Part shown: positions 50,996 to 59,527 of the stretch, piece after piece
How positions within the stretch are numbered: the first letter of the stretch is position 1
Layout: each line of letters begins with the position of its first letter
NCBI GenBank assembly: GCA_964397445.1
Contig: CAYNHZ010000001.1
Location: forward strand, 496,001 to 560,000
Direction: 5' to 3'
From: CAYNHZ01 sp964397445
GTDB taxonomy: Bacteria; Bacteroidota; Bacteroidia; Bacteroidales; UBA932
DNA: 64,000 nucleotides
Translations under genes and position numbers: made by a program
The notes under the pieces: model-generated
What the model was told of the DNA's origin: nothing
Seen by the model: only the letters and a program-made list of their open reading frames with translations
The model's database searches: none

Positions 50996-51265
50996 ATGGC
51001 AAAAGAATCAATGAAGGCACGCGAAGTGAAACGCGCAAAACTATGTGCCAAATATGCAGAAAAACGTAAAGCTCTTAAAGAAGCCGGAGATTGGGCAGCA
51101 CTTGATAAACTTCCTAAGAATTCAAGTCCTTGCCGTCAACATAACCGTTGCTCTCTTACCGGTCGCCCAAAAGGTTATATGCGTACATTTGGTATAAGTA
51201 GGATCCAGTTTCGCGAAATGGCCAGTCAGGGTCTTATCCCCGGAGTAAGGAAAGCTAGTTGGTAA
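50996..51265 (+). CDS. rpsN: ribosomal protein S14 (long, zinc-free type)
   Basis: An 89-residue S14 of the long form, lacking the CxxC pairs of the zinc-binding short form. The end RPKGYMRTFGISRIQFREMA is typical. The usual C-terminal Trp is present. A 77-base gap follows, the largest inside the operon apart from the leader. Confidence 0.97.
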   Translation: MAKESMKAREVKRAKLCAKYAEKRKALKEAGDWAALDKLPKNSSPCRQHNRCSLTGRPKGYMRTFGISRIQFREMASQGLIPGVRKASW

Positions 51266-51294
51266 AAATTATAAATATTATATTAACATTGGAT

Positions 51295-51323
51295 ATCGGG
51301 CATCATAGAGTTATGGTGTCGAT
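51295..51323 (+). promoter_or_regulatory. hairpin before rpsH, candidate S8 autoregulatory site
   Basis: ATCG-G-(bulged G)-CATCAT (51295-51306) pairs with ATGGTGTCGAT (51313-51323) around the loop AGAGTT, giving an 11- to 12-bp stem with two G-U pairs and one bulge, 19 bases before the rpsH ATG. No T run follows, so it is not a terminator. In E. coli S8 represses the spc operon by binding an mRNA mimic of 16S helix 21; placement just before rpsH suggests a similar element here, unproven. Confidence 0.45.
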
Positions 51324-51342
51324 TCTAAAAAAAAATTAAAAA

Positions 51343-51738
51343 ATGACTGATCCAATTGCAGATTATCTAACACGAGTTAGAAATGCGTATCTCGCGGGAC
51401 ATAAAATTGTCGAGATACCATCATCTAAAATGAAGGTTGAAATTACTCGTATTTTACACGAGAAAGGTTACATCCTTAGTTACAAAACTGTTGAAGGAAC
51501 CCCTTTCAACACCATTAAAATAGCTTTGAAATATCATCCTGAGACTAAAAAAGCTGCTATCAAGAAAATTGTACGCGTAAGTACACCCGGTTTAAGACAA
51601 TATGTTGGCGTTGAGGATATGCCAAGGGTGTTAAACGGCTTGGGAATAGCTATTATCTCTACCTCAAAAGGTGTTATGACCGAGAAAGAGGCTAAAGATC
51701 TTAAAGTCGGAGGCGAAGTACTTTGCTATGTTTATTAA
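51343..51738 (+). CDS. rpsH: ribosomal protein S8
   Basis: Primary 16S-binding protein, 131 residues. Start DPIADYLTRVRNAYLAGH and the ISTSKGVMTEKEAKDLKVGGEVLCYVY end (parts) fit the family. In many bacteria S8 is the repressor of this operon. Confidence 0.98.
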   Translation: MTDPIADYLTRVRNAYLAGHKIVEIPSSKMKVEITRILHEKGYILSYKTVEGTPFNTIKIALKYHPETKKAAIKKIVRVSTPGLRQYVGVEDMPRVLNGLGIAIISTSKGVMTEKEAKDLKVGGEVLCYVY

Positions 51739-51765
51739 AAAATAATAATTTAAAAAAATAAAATA

Positions 51766-52326
51766 ATGTCAAGAATTGGAAAATTACCTGTACACCTACC
51801 ACAAGGGGTAACCGTTATGGTTGACTCTGCAAATGTGGTTATGGTTAAAGGACCGCTAGGACAGTTGAGTCAGAAGGTTAATCCTGACATCAAAGTTGCC
51901 GTAGAAGGGAATATTCTTACAGTTGAGCGCCCAACAGATCAACCTCGTCACCGCTCAATGCACGGTTTATATCGCGCATTGATCAACAATATGGTAACAG
52001 GGGTGTCAAAAGGGTTTTCGGTAAGACAAGAATTTGTCGGTGTGGGTTACCGTGTTGAAGTTAAGGGCCAGATTATGGAACTCAGCCTCGGTTATTCTCA
52101 CGATATTCACTTCGAACTCCCTGCCGAAATTAAAGGCGAAGCAGAAGCTGTTAAGAAGGGTCAAAACCCTGTTCTAATACTTAAAAGCTGTGATAAGCAA
52201 CTTATCGGACAAGTTGCTGCAAAGGTCCGCTCATTGCGTAAACCTGAACCATATAAAGGTAAAGGTATTAAGTTTGCTGGTGAACAACTTCGTCGTAAAG
52301 CCGGAAAATCGGCAAGCGCTAAATAA
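51766..52326 (+). CDS. rplF: ribosomal protein L6
   Basis: A 186-residue two-domain protein near the GTPase-associated centre. Start SRIGKLPVHLPQGV and the C-terminal RKPEPYKGKGIKFAGE are diagnostic; the tail LRRKAGKSASAK is standard. Confidence 0.98.
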   Translation: MSRIGKLPVHLPQGVTVMVDSANVVMVKGPLGQLSQKVNPDIKVAVEGNILTVERPTDQPRHRSMHGLYRALINNMVTGVSKGFSVRQEFVGVGYRVEVKGQIMELSLGYSHDIHFELPAEIKGEAEAVKKGQNPVLILKSCDKQLIGQVAAKVRSLRKPEPYKGKGIKFAGEQLRRKAGKSASAK

Positions 52327-52340
52327 TAAGGAGAAGATTT

Positions 52341-52703
52341 ATGGCTATAAGTAAAATAGAAAGAAGACAGAGAATACGTTACCGCATTCGCAAGGTTGTT
52401 AACGGAACATCCGAAAAACCAAGAATGTCTGTATTCAGAAGTAATAAACAGATATATGTTCAGATTATCGATGATGTACAAGGGATTACATTGATCTCTG
52501 CAGCATCAAACGACAAATCACTGATCGATGCTGTAAAAGGTAAAAACGCTACTGAGGTTGCCAAATTAGTTGGTAAACTTGCAGCTGAGCGTGCTAATGA
52601 AAAAGGAATTTCTGCGGTTTCTTTTGACCGTGGAGGTTACTTATATCACGGAAGAGTAAAAAGTTTAGCTGATGCTGCTCGCGAGGGTGGTTTAAAATTC
52701 TAA
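52341..52703 (+). CDS. rplR: ribosomal protein L18
   Basis: A 120-residue 5S rRNA-binding protein. Patterns IRKVVNGTSEKPRMSVFRSNK and FDRGGYLYHGRVKSLADAAREGGLKF (parts) are typical. An AAGGAGA lies before the start. Confidence 0.98.
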   Translation: MAISKIERRQRIRYRIRKVVNGTSEKPRMSVFRSNKQIYVQIIDDVQGITLISAASNDKSLIDAVKGKNATEVAKLVGKLAAERANEKGISAVSFDRGGYLYHGRVKSLADAAREGGLKF

Positions 52704-52709
52704 AAGTCT

Positions 52710-53228
52710 ATGGCAGATATTAATGTAAAGAAAGTAAAAACAACCGATCTTGAATTAAAAGATAGATTGGTCGCAGTTCAGAGGGTTACAAAAGTAACTA
52801 AAGGTGGACGCCACTTCAGTTTTGCAGCAATAGTTGTTGTAGGCGACGAGAAGGGCGTAGTTGGTTATGGTCTTGGTAAAGCCAATGAGGTAACCACCGC
52901 TATATCGAAAGGTATTGAGGACGCTAAAAAGAATCTGGTAAAAATTCCATTGAATAAAAGGACTATTCCTCACGAACAAGAGGCTAAGTTCGGAGGTGCC
53001 AGAGTGTTTATGAAACCGGCTGCTCCCGGAACAGGGGTTAAGGCAGGGGGTGCAATGCGTGCAGTATTTGAATCAGTAGGTATTTATGACGTTTTGGCAA
53101 AATCAAAAGGTTCATCAAACCCTCACAATTTGGTTAAAGCAACAATAGCAGCTTTAGTTGAGATGAGAGATGCTTATACTGTTGCCGGAGTTCGTGGTAT
53201 TCCTATGCAGAGAGTTTTTAAAGGATAA
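52710..53228 (+). CDS. rpsE: ribosomal protein S5
   Basis: A 172-residue small-subunit protein important for decoding accuracy. Patterns LVAVQRVTKVTKGGRHFSF and VVGDEKGVVGYGLGKANEV contain the positions where spectinomycin resistance changes occur in other bacteria. Starts 6 bases after rplR. Confidence 0.98.
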   Translation: MADINVKKVKTTDLELKDRLVAVQRVTKVTKGGRHFSFAAIVVVGDEKGVVGYGLGKANEVTTAISKGIEDAKKNLVKIPLNKRTIPHEQEAKFGGARVFMKPAAPGTGVKAGGAMRAVFESVGIYDVLAKSKGSSNPHNLVKATIAALVEMRDAYTVAGVRGIPMQRVFKG

Positions 53229-53241
53229 GGAGGAAAAGACA

Positions 53242-53424
53242 ATGGCAAAAATGAAAGTTACACAAATAAAAAGCAAAAATGGAGCTACAAAGAGACAACA
53301 TGCAAATTTAATCTCTCTTGGCATCCATCGTATGCACCAAACTGTAGAAGTGGAGATCAACCCTATAACAAAAGGGATGGTTCAGAAGGTTTTACATTTG
53401 GTTAAAGTTGAAGAAATTAGCTAA
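53242..53424 (+). CDS. rpmD: ribosomal protein L30
   Basis: A 60-residue protein (MKVTQIKSKNGATKRQ..., GIHRMHQTVE). ATG at 53242 is chosen because AAGGAGG lies just upstream and because longer frames run back into rpsE. It ends 16 bases before rplO. Confidence 0.96.
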   Translation: MAKMKVTQIKSKNGATKRQHANLISLGIHRMHQTVEVEINPITKGMVQKVLHLVKVEEIS

Positions 53425-53440
53425 CTTAGGAGATTTTGAG

Positions 53441-53887
53441 ATGAAATTAAATAATTTACAACCAGCAAGTGGTTCTCTCGGAAGAGAAAAACGTATCGGA
53501 AGGGGTGAAGGCTCTGGTCATGGTGGTCAATCCACACGTGGTCACAAAGGGGCTCAATCACGTTCAGGATATTCACATAAGAAAGGTTTTGAAGGTGGTC
53601 AAATGCCTATCCAAAGACGCTTACCTAAGTTCGGTTTTAAAAACCCGACTCGCGTTGAGTATAAAGCTGTCAACCTATCATCACTTCAGTCTTTGTATGA
53701 GAAGAATAATATCAGTGTTATTACTATTGAGACCCTTCTCGAAGCAAGGCTCGTTTCAAAGAACGATAACGTAAAAATTCTTGGAAACGGTAATCTAACA
53801 GCAAAATTAGAAGTATCAGCTAATGCTTTCTCTAAGTCTGCAATTGCTAAAATTGAGGCTTTGGAAGGTAAGGCAACAATAATTTAA
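53441..53887 (+). CDS. rplO: ribosomal protein L15
   Basis: A 148-residue protein from ATG 53441 (MKLNNLQPASGS), preceded by AGGAG. The glycine-rich RIGRGEGSGHGGQSTRGHKG stretch (about 18-37) is diagnostic. A longer frame to 53408 overlaps rpmD and is rejected. Confidence 0.97.
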   Translation: MKLNNLQPASGSLGREKRIGRGEGSGHGGQSTRGHKGAQSRSGYSHKKGFEGGQMPIQRRLPKFGFKNPTRVEYKAVNLSSLQSLYEKNNISVITIETLLEARLVSKNDNVKILGNGNLTAKLEVSANAFSKSAIAKIEALEGKATII

Positions 53888-53892
53888 TCCTA

Positions 53893-55215
53893 ATGAAAAG
53901 ATTTTTCGAAACTATTAAAAACATCTTTAAGATTGAAGAACTCCGTAAGAGGATAGTTTATACATTCCTTTTATTGCTTGTTTATCGCCTGGGTAGCTTT
54001 ATCGTTATACCTGGTATTGATCCGACTCAATTGGCAAATTTGCAGTCACAAGCATCAAACAACGGTCTTCTTGGTCTTTTGGATATGTTCTCCGGAGGAG
54101 CCTTCGGTAATGCTTCGATATTTGCATTAGGGGTAATGCCTTATATCTCTGCATCCATTGTTATCCAACTTTTGGGTGTAATGGTTCCTTATTTTCAAAG
54201 GATGCAGAAAGAGGGTGAGAGTGGCCGTAGAAAAATGAATCAATGGACACGTTATCTGACCATTGTCATTTTGATACTACAAGGTCCTGCTTATATTACA
54301 AATATGCACGCTCAATTGCCTGCATCCGCTTTCCTAATTCAGGGATTCTCATATAACATATTCGCAACCATAGTTTTGATTGCTGGTACTATGTTTATTA
54401 TGTGGCTCGGTGAACGTATAACGGATAGAGGTATTGGTAATGGTATTTCACTTATCATTATGGTTGGTATCATAGCGAGACTCCCTTTTGCATTGTTTGC
54501 TGAGGGTGCTTCAAGATTCAATCAAACAACAGGTGGTGCACTTATGTTTATTGTTGAGATAGTGATCTTATTCCTTGTCTTTGTGGCAACTATTGCCCTT
54601 GTACAAGGTCAACGTAAGGTTCCTGTTCAATATGCAAAAAGAGTTGTAGGAAATAAACAATACGGTGGAGTCCGTCAATATATCCCGTTGAAGATAAACG
54701 CGGCTGGCGTTATGCCAATTATCTTTGCACAGGCTCTTATGATGTTTCCGCTTCTCCTCTCACGCTTTGATGCTTCGAGAGGTTTGGCAGCAACACTCAG
54801 CGACTTTACCGGTTTTTGGTACAACTTTATATTCGCCCTTATGGTTATTGCTTTTACCTATTTTTATACTGCGATAACTGTCAATCCAACCATGATGGCT
54901 GAAGAGATGAAGAAAAACGGTGGTTTTATCCCGGGCATCAAACCCGGAAAGAAGACCGCTGAGTACCTTGATGCAATTATGTCACGTATCACACTACCGG
55001 GATCAATTTTCTTGGCCCTTGTTGCGATACTACCGGCTTTTGCTATGATGCTCGGAATAAACAATCAGTTCGCACATTTTTATGGGGGAACATCTTTGCT
55101 TATTCTTGTAGGAGTAGTGCTTGATACGCTTCAGCAGATCGAATCACATTTGCTTATGCGTCACTATGACGGTTTGATGAAGACAGGTCGACTCAAAGGT
55201 CGCTCGTCAATGTAA
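53893..55215 (+). CDS. secY: preprotein translocase subunit SecY
   Basis: Central channel of the Sec translocon, 440 residues with ten membrane helices. Patterns GSFIVIPGID (about 36-45), SIFALGVMPYISASI (plug/TM2 region), the RGIGNGISL loop (about 179-187) and the cytosolic KVPVQYAKRVVG (about 240-251) fit the family. Starts 5 bases after rplO, the usual place. Confidence 0.98.
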   Translation: MKRFFETIKNIFKIEELRKRIVYTFLLLLVYRLGSFIVIPGIDPTQLANLQSQASNNGLLGLLDMFSGGAFGNASIFALGVMPYISASIVIQLLGVMVPYFQRMQKEGESGRRKMNQWTRYLTIVILILQGPAYITNMHAQLPASAFLIQGFSYNIFATIVLIAGTMFIMWLGERITDRGIGNGISLIIMVGIIARLPFALFAEGASRFNQTTGGALMFIVEIVILFLVFVATIALVQGQRKVPVQYAKRVVGNKQYGGVRQYIPLKINAAGVMPIIFAQALMMFPLLLSRFDASRGLAATLSDFTGFWYNFIFALMVIAFTYFYTAITVNPTMMAEEMKKNGGFIPGIKPGKKTAEYLDAIMSRITLPGSIFLALVAILPAFAMMLGINNQFAHFYGGTSLLILVGVVLDTLQQIESHLLMRHYDGLMKTGRLKGRSSM

Positions 55216-55236
55216 GTTCTTAATAGTTCTTTGATT

Positions 55237-56013
55237 ATGGTAAGAATAAAAACCGATGAAGAGATAGCGATCCTTAGGGAAAATGCTATATTGGTATCAA
55301 AAACATTAGCTGAAGTAGGAAGGCATATAGCTCCCGGTGTGAGTACAATGGAGCTTGATAAATTAGCCGAAGCTTTCATACGAGATAATGGTGCGGAACC
55401 TGGCTTCTTAGGTTATGGTGGTTTTCCTTTTACCCTATGTGTCTCCGTTAATGATGTTGTTGTCCACGGTTTCCCGTCGGATTATAAACTTCAGGAAGGT
55501 GATATAGTTTCGGTTGATTGCGGCACAATATATAAAGGTTACTATGGCGATTCTGCTTATACTTTTCCTGTTGGAAAGATAAGTGAGGAGAATCGATTGT
55601 TGCTTGAAGTGACAAAAGAGTCTTTGTATCGCGGCATCGAGCAGGCAGTAGCCGGAAACAGAATAGGGGACATTGGACACGCTGTTCAATCGTATATTGA
55701 GGGTTTTGGCTTTTCAGCAGTACGCGAGATGGTTGGCCACGGGATAGGCAAGAATATGCACGAGTCTCCCGAGGTTCCCAATTATGGCGTTGAAGGAAAA
55801 GGTAAAAAACTGATAGAAGGAATGACTATTTGTATTGAACCTATGATCAATGCAGGTGGAAAATCTATCTATCTTCACGAAAACGGATGGGCAGTGAGCA
55901 CAACGGATAAAAAGAATTCAGCGCATTTTGAATTAACAGTTGCGGTGAAGAACGGGAAACCTGATATTCTTTCCACATTTGAATTTATTGAGGGGAAAAA
56001 ACACAACAATTAA
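55237..56013 (+). CDS. map: methionine aminopeptidase type I
   Basis: Removes the N-terminal Met from new proteins. In 258 residues the five metal ligands of type I enzymes are visible in VSVDCGTIYKGYYGDSAYTF (two Asp), MVGHGIGKNMHE (His), CIEPMIN (Glu) and HFELTVAV (Glu). Between secY and infA as in many Bacteroidetes. Start at the ATG 55237; a TTG two codons upstream is possible. Confidence 0.97.
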   Translation: MVRIKTDEEIAILRENAILVSKTLAEVGRHIAPGVSTMELDKLAEAFIRDNGAEPGFLGYGGFPFTLCVSVNDVVVHGFPSDYKLQEGDIVSVDCGTIYKGYYGDSAYTFPVGKISEENRLLLEVTKESLYRGIEQAVAGNRIGDIGHAVQSYIEGFGFSAVREMVGHGIGKNMHESPEVPNYGVEGKGKKLIEGMTICIEPMINAGGKSIYLHENGWAVSTTDKKNSAHFELTVAVKNGKPDILSTFEFIEGKKHNN

Positions 56014-56037
56014 CAAGTTTTAAGAGGAGTTTTAACT

Positions 56038-56256
56038 ATGCCAAAGCAAGCAGCAATTGAGAAAGAAGGGGTAATAATAGAAGCACTATCTAATGCCATG
56101 TTTAGAGTGGAATTGGATAATGGTCACGTAGTTATTGCCCATATTTCAGGTAAAATGCGAATGCATTATATCAGGATATTGCCCGGTGACAAGGTCAGAG
56201 TAGAAATGTCGCCTTATGATTTGTCAAAAGGAAGAATTTCTTTCAGATACAAATAA
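56038..56256 (+). CDS. infA: translation initiation factor IF-1
   Basis: A 72-residue OB-fold factor that binds the ribosomal A site in initiation. KQAAIEKEGVIIEALSNAMFRVEL and HISGKMRMHYIRILPGDKV (parts) are diagnostic. TAAGAGG lies before the start. Confidence 0.98.
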   Translation: MPKQAAIEKEGVIIEALSNAMFRVELDNGHVVIAHISGKMRMHYIRILPGDKVRVEMSPYDLSKGRISFRYK

Positions 56257-56267
56257 AACAATATAAT

Positions 56268-56384
56268 ATGAAAGTAAAAACATCCATTAAAAAGCGTAGC
56301 GAGGATTGCAAAATAGTAAAACGCAAAGGTCGTCTATATGTTATTTGCAAAAAAAATCCTAAGTTTAAAATGCGCCAAGGATAA
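56268..56384 (+). CDS. rpmJ: ribosomal protein L36
   Basis: A 38-residue protein, MKVKTSIKKRSEDCKIVKRK to the end MRQG. Only one of the usual three Cys (Cys 14) plus Cys 27 remain: CKIVKRKGRLYVICKKNPKFK keeps C..C but not the CxxC first pair and last His, so it is the zinc-free (C-) type. Eleven bases after infA. Confidence 0.96.
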   Translation: MKVKTSIKKRSEDCKIVKRKGRLYVICKKNPKFKMRQG

Positions 56385-56419
56385 TTTTAATTTAAAAAAT
56401 AATAAAGTAAAATAAGAAT

Positions 56420-56797
56420 ATGGCACGTATAGCCGGAGTTGATTTACCAAAAAACAAACGCGGAGAGATAGGATTAACCTACATCTTCGGGATCGGTCGC
56501 AGTTCTTCCAGAAAAATACTCACAACTTGTGGTATTGATGTCAATACTAAAGTGAGTGAGTGGAACGACGATCAGATAGCTGCAATCAGAAGTATGATTT
56601 CTGAGAATTACAAAATTGAGGGTGAACTTCGTTCATCTGTTCAACTAAACATTAAGCGTCTGATGGATATCGGATGTTATAGAGGAATTCGCCATCGTAT
56701 CGGGTTGCCTGTTCGCGGTCAAAGTACCAAGAACAACGCTCGTACTCGTAAGGGTAGAAAGAAAACAGTAGCTAACAAGAAAAAAGCAACTAAATAA
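56420..56797 (+). CDS. rpsM: ribosomal protein S13
   Basis: A 125-residue protein of the 30S head (ARIAGVDLPKNKRGEIGLTYIFGIGRS; C-terminal GQSTKNNARTRKGRKK). Normal length. Confidence 0.98.
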   Translation: MARIAGVDLPKNKRGEIGLTYIFGIGRSSSRKILTTCGIDVNTKVSEWNDDQIAAIRSMISENYKIEGELRSSVQLNIKRLMDIGCYRGIRHRIGLPVRGQSTKNNARTRKGRKKTVANKKKATK

Positions 56798-56809
56798 CAG
56801 AAGCTGATT

Positions 56810-57202
56810 ATGGCAAAGAAAACAGGAACATCAAGTAAAAAGAAAGTAGTTAAAGTTGACGCTTATGGGGAGGCTCATATTTCATCAACATTTAACAATG
56901 TGATTGTGACATTAACCAATAGCTTAGGACAAGTTATTAGTTGGTCTTCAGCAGGTAAAATGGGCTTTAGGGGTTCTAAAAAGAACACCCCTTATGCTGC
57001 TCAAGTTGCTGCTGCTGAAGCTGCGAAAGTGGCTTATGATATGGGACTACGTAAAATTAAGGCGTATGTAAAAGGACCGGGTGCAGGACGTGAGTCTGCT
57101 ATTCGTACTATTCACGGAGCAGGTATTGAAGTGACGGAAATTGTTGACGTTACACCTCTTCCTCACAATGGTTGCCGTCCAAAAGGACGCCGTAGAGTAT
57201 AA
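56810..57202 (+). CDS. rpsK: ribosomal protein S11
   Basis: A 130-residue platform protein (STFNNVIVTLTNSLGQVISW; PHNGCRPKGRRRV end). The Asn-Gly of PHNGCRPK, which forms isoaspartate in other species, is present. Confidence 0.98.
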   Translation: MAKKTGTSSKKKVVKVDAYGEAHISSTFNNVIVTLTNSLGQVISWSSAGKMGFRGSKKNTPYAAQVAAAEAAKVAYDMGLRKIKAYVKGPGAGRESAIRTIHGAGIEVTEIVDVTPLPHNGCRPKGRRRV

Positions 57203-57232
57203 TTTTTCTAACAGATTAAAAAGTAATTTGAT

Positions 57233-57835
57233 ATGGCAAGATATACAGGGCCTAAAACAAGAATAGCCCGCAAATTCGGCGAACCTATCTTCGGTGCGGA
57301 TAAGTACTTTGAAAAGAAGAATTATCCTCCCGGACAACATGGTTTGGCCAAAAAACGTAAAAAAACATCTGAGTACGGAACTCAGTTGAGAGAGAAGCAA
57401 AAGGTTAAATATACTTACGGTCTTTTAGAGAGACAATTCCGTAATCTTTACGGTAAAGCTCATAAGATGAAAGGACGTACAGGTGAAAATCTTCTTATCC
57501 TTCTTGAGTCAAGACTCGATAATTTAGTTTATCGTATGGGTATTGCACCCTCAAGAGCTGCTGCAAGACAATTAGTGACTCACTGTCACATAGTTTGCAA
57601 TGGTATAGTATGCAATATTCCTTCATCTATTATTAAGCCGGGAGATGTTATTGGAGTACGTGAGAGGTCTAAGAGCCTTGAAGTTATTCAAAATAGTGTT
57701 GCTGAAGTGGCTAAATATCCTTGGATTGAATGGAATTCCTCAGAATATTCGGGTAAGTATTTAAATTATCCTGAAAGGACCGAGATTCCTGAAACAATAA
57801 ATGAACAATTAATAGTTGAGTTATACTCTAAATAA
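57233..57835 (+). CDS. rpsD: ribosomal protein S4
   Basis: A 200-residue primary 16S-binding protein without the zinc-binding Cys set. It has the S4 RNA-binding domain RLDNLVYRMGIAPSRAAARQLVTHCHI (parts, about 92-118). In many bacteria S4 represses this alpha-operon section. Confidence 0.98.
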   Translation: MARYTGPKTRIARKFGEPIFGADKYFEKKNYPPGQHGLAKKRKKTSEYGTQLREKQKVKYTYGLLERQFRNLYGKAHKMKGRTGENLLILLESRLDNLVYRMGIAPSRAAARQLVTHCHIVCNGIVCNIPSSIIKPGDVIGVRERSKSLEVIQNSVAEVAKYPWIEWNSSEYSGKYLNYPERTEIPETINEQLIVELYSK

Positions 57836-57847
57836 TAATAGAAAACA

Positions 57848-58870
57848 ATGGCAATTTTAGCATTTCAAAAACCAGATAAGGTAATAATGCTCGATGCAAC
57901 CGACACTTATGGTCGTTTCGAGTTTCGCCCTCTTGAACCGGGTTACGGTACAACGATAGGAAACGCCTTGCGTCGCATTCTTTTATCTTCTTTAGAAGGA
58001 TTTGCCATCACCTCTATCAGAATACAAGGTGTGAATCATGAGTTTGATACTATCCCAGGTGTTATAGAGAGTGTAGTTGATATTATTCTCAATCTAAAAC
58101 AGGTTCGTTTTAAAAGAGAGGTTAAGGAGGAGGAAAATGAGATTGTAAATATCGCTCTTACAGGTAAACAAGATTTTACCGCAGCTGATATTTCGAGAAG
58201 TCTCTGCAATTTTTCTGTTCTAAATCCCGACCTTCATATTTGTTCAATGGAACCAACTGTAAAACTCAACATTGAGCTCAGAATCGGTAAAGGGAGGGGT
58301 TATGTCCCCGCTGAAGAGAATAGAGTGGAATCTGCTCCTATTGGAACTATTCCTATTGATTCTACTTTTACCCCGATTAGGAGTGTCAATTATTCTGTAG
58401 AAGATTACCGAGTTGAACAGAAGACTGACTATAATAAATTGAATTTGGAGATTGTCACAGACGGCTCTATCCATCCCAAAGATGCTCTAACGGAGGCAGC
58501 TAAAATATTAATATATCATTTTATGCTATTTTCCGATGACAAGATATCTCTTGAAGTTGCTCCTGAGAAAAACAGTGCCGAAGTTCTTGATGAAGAGTCA
58601 TTGAGAATGCGTCATTTGCTTTTGACAAAATTGTCGGATATGGAGCTTTCTGTAAGGGCTTTAAATTGTCTTAAAGCAGCGGAGATTGAGACTTTTGCTG
58701 ATCTTGTTTCTCACCAAAGACCTGAACTGATAAGGTTTAGAAATTTTGGTAAGAAATCTATGAATGAAATAGATATTCTTATGGAGAGGGTAAAGCTCAA
58801 TTTCGGTATGGATGTTACCAAATATAATATTGAAGTAAAAAAGAAGAAAATAGAAGAAAATGAGGCATAA
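57848..58870 (+). CDS. rpoA: RNA polymerase alpha subunit
   Basis: A 340-residue subunit. The N-terminal assembly domain shows EPGYGTTIGNALRRILLSSL (parts, about 31-50), and the C-terminal DNA-binding domain (about 255-325) has LNCLKAAEIETFADLV and RNFGKKSMNEID. Ends in a short charged tail. Its last 11 bases overlap rplQ. Confidence 0.98.
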   Translation: MAILAFQKPDKVIMLDATDTYGRFEFRPLEPGYGTTIGNALRRILLSSLEGFAITSIRIQGVNHEFDTIPGVIESVVDIILNLKQVRFKREVKEEENEIVNIALTGKQDFTAADISRSLCNFSVLNPDLHICSMEPTVKLNIELRIGKGRGYVPAEENRVESAPIGTIPIDSTFTPIRSVNYSVEDYRVEQKTDYNKLNLEIVTDGSIHPKDALTEAAKILIYHFMLFSDDKISLEVAPEKNSAEVLDEESLRMRHLLLTKLSDMELSVRALNCLKAAEIETFADLVSHQRPELIRFRNFGKKSMNEIDILMERVKLNFGMDVTKYNIEVKKKKIEENEA

Positions 58871-59468
58871 TAAAGGATTCAACCATTTAGGTCGTAAAAG
58901 CGGTCACCGCAAAGCGATGTTAGCCAATATGGCAACATCATTGATTATGCATAAGCGTATCGAGACTACCATTGCTAAAGCTAAGGCTTTGAGGGTATAT
59001 GTTGAACCGCTTATAACAAAATCAAAAGATGACTCTACCCATTCACGCCGTACTGTATTTGCTTATTTGAAGCAAAAAGAGGCTGTTACCGAATTGTTTC
59101 GTGTAATTGCTCCTAAGATTGCAGAACGTCCGGGTGGATACACTCGTATTATCAAAACAGGTTTCAGACAAGGTGATGCTGCAGATACAGCATTCATTGA
59201 ATTAGTTGACTTCAACGAGGCTGCTCTTGGTATCTCTAAGAAAGATGAAAAGAAAGCAACTACTCGTCGTAGTCGTGCTAAAAAGGTTGTTGCTGAGGGT
59301 GAAGCAACTGAAAGTACAGCTAATGTAGCTGATGCTCCAAAGGCTCCAAAAACTGCAAAACCTGTTGTTAAAAAGGCAGCTCCTAAATCTGCCCCTAAGG
59401 CTACATCAAGTGTGGCATCTAAGTCTGCTCCTAAAAAAGCAGCTCCAAGAAAAACTCAGGGCAAATAG
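58860..59468 (+). CDS. rplQ: ribosomal protein L17 with long Ala/Lys tail
   Basis: The first ~115 residues are standard L17 (MRHNKGFNHLGRKSGHRKAM and the TTIAKAKALR and RPGGYTRIIKTG motifs). A low-complexity tail of about 70 residues follows, rich in Ala, Lys and Pro (repeats like APKSAPKA and KKAAP), giving 202 residues against about 120 in E. coli. Similar tails occur in other Bacteroidetes L17 proteins. The tail is probably disordered and exposed on the ribosome. Last gene of the operon, followed by a terminator. Confidence 0.96.
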   Translation: MRHNKGFNHLGRKSGHRKAMLANMATSLIMHKRIETTIAKAKALRVYVEPLITKSKDDSTHSRRTVFAYLKQKEAVTELFRVIAPKIAERPGGYTRIIKTGFRQGDAADTAFIELVDFNEAALGISKKDEKKATTRRSRAKKVVAEGEATESTANVADAPKAPKTAKPVVKKAAPKSAPKATSSVASKSAPKKAAPRKTQGK

Positions 59469-59489
59469 GTCTGTTATAATTAAAAAAAA

Positions 59490-59526
59490 GGGTGATAATG
59501 GTTTGTACTATTATCACCCTTTTTTT
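59490..59526. terminator. bidirectional terminator after rplQ
   Basis: Perfect 10-bp stem GGGTGATAAT / ATTATCACCC with a ten-base loop, T run on the right and eight A on the left. It can end both the ribosomal operon and the GSCFA gene on the other strand. Confidence 0.9.
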
Positions 59527-59527
59527 A

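Noticed and set aside
53469..53774. 101-codon open frame inside rplO in another frame
   Set aside because: Overlaps the well-supported L15 gene entirely and its translation matches no family; a frame shadow.
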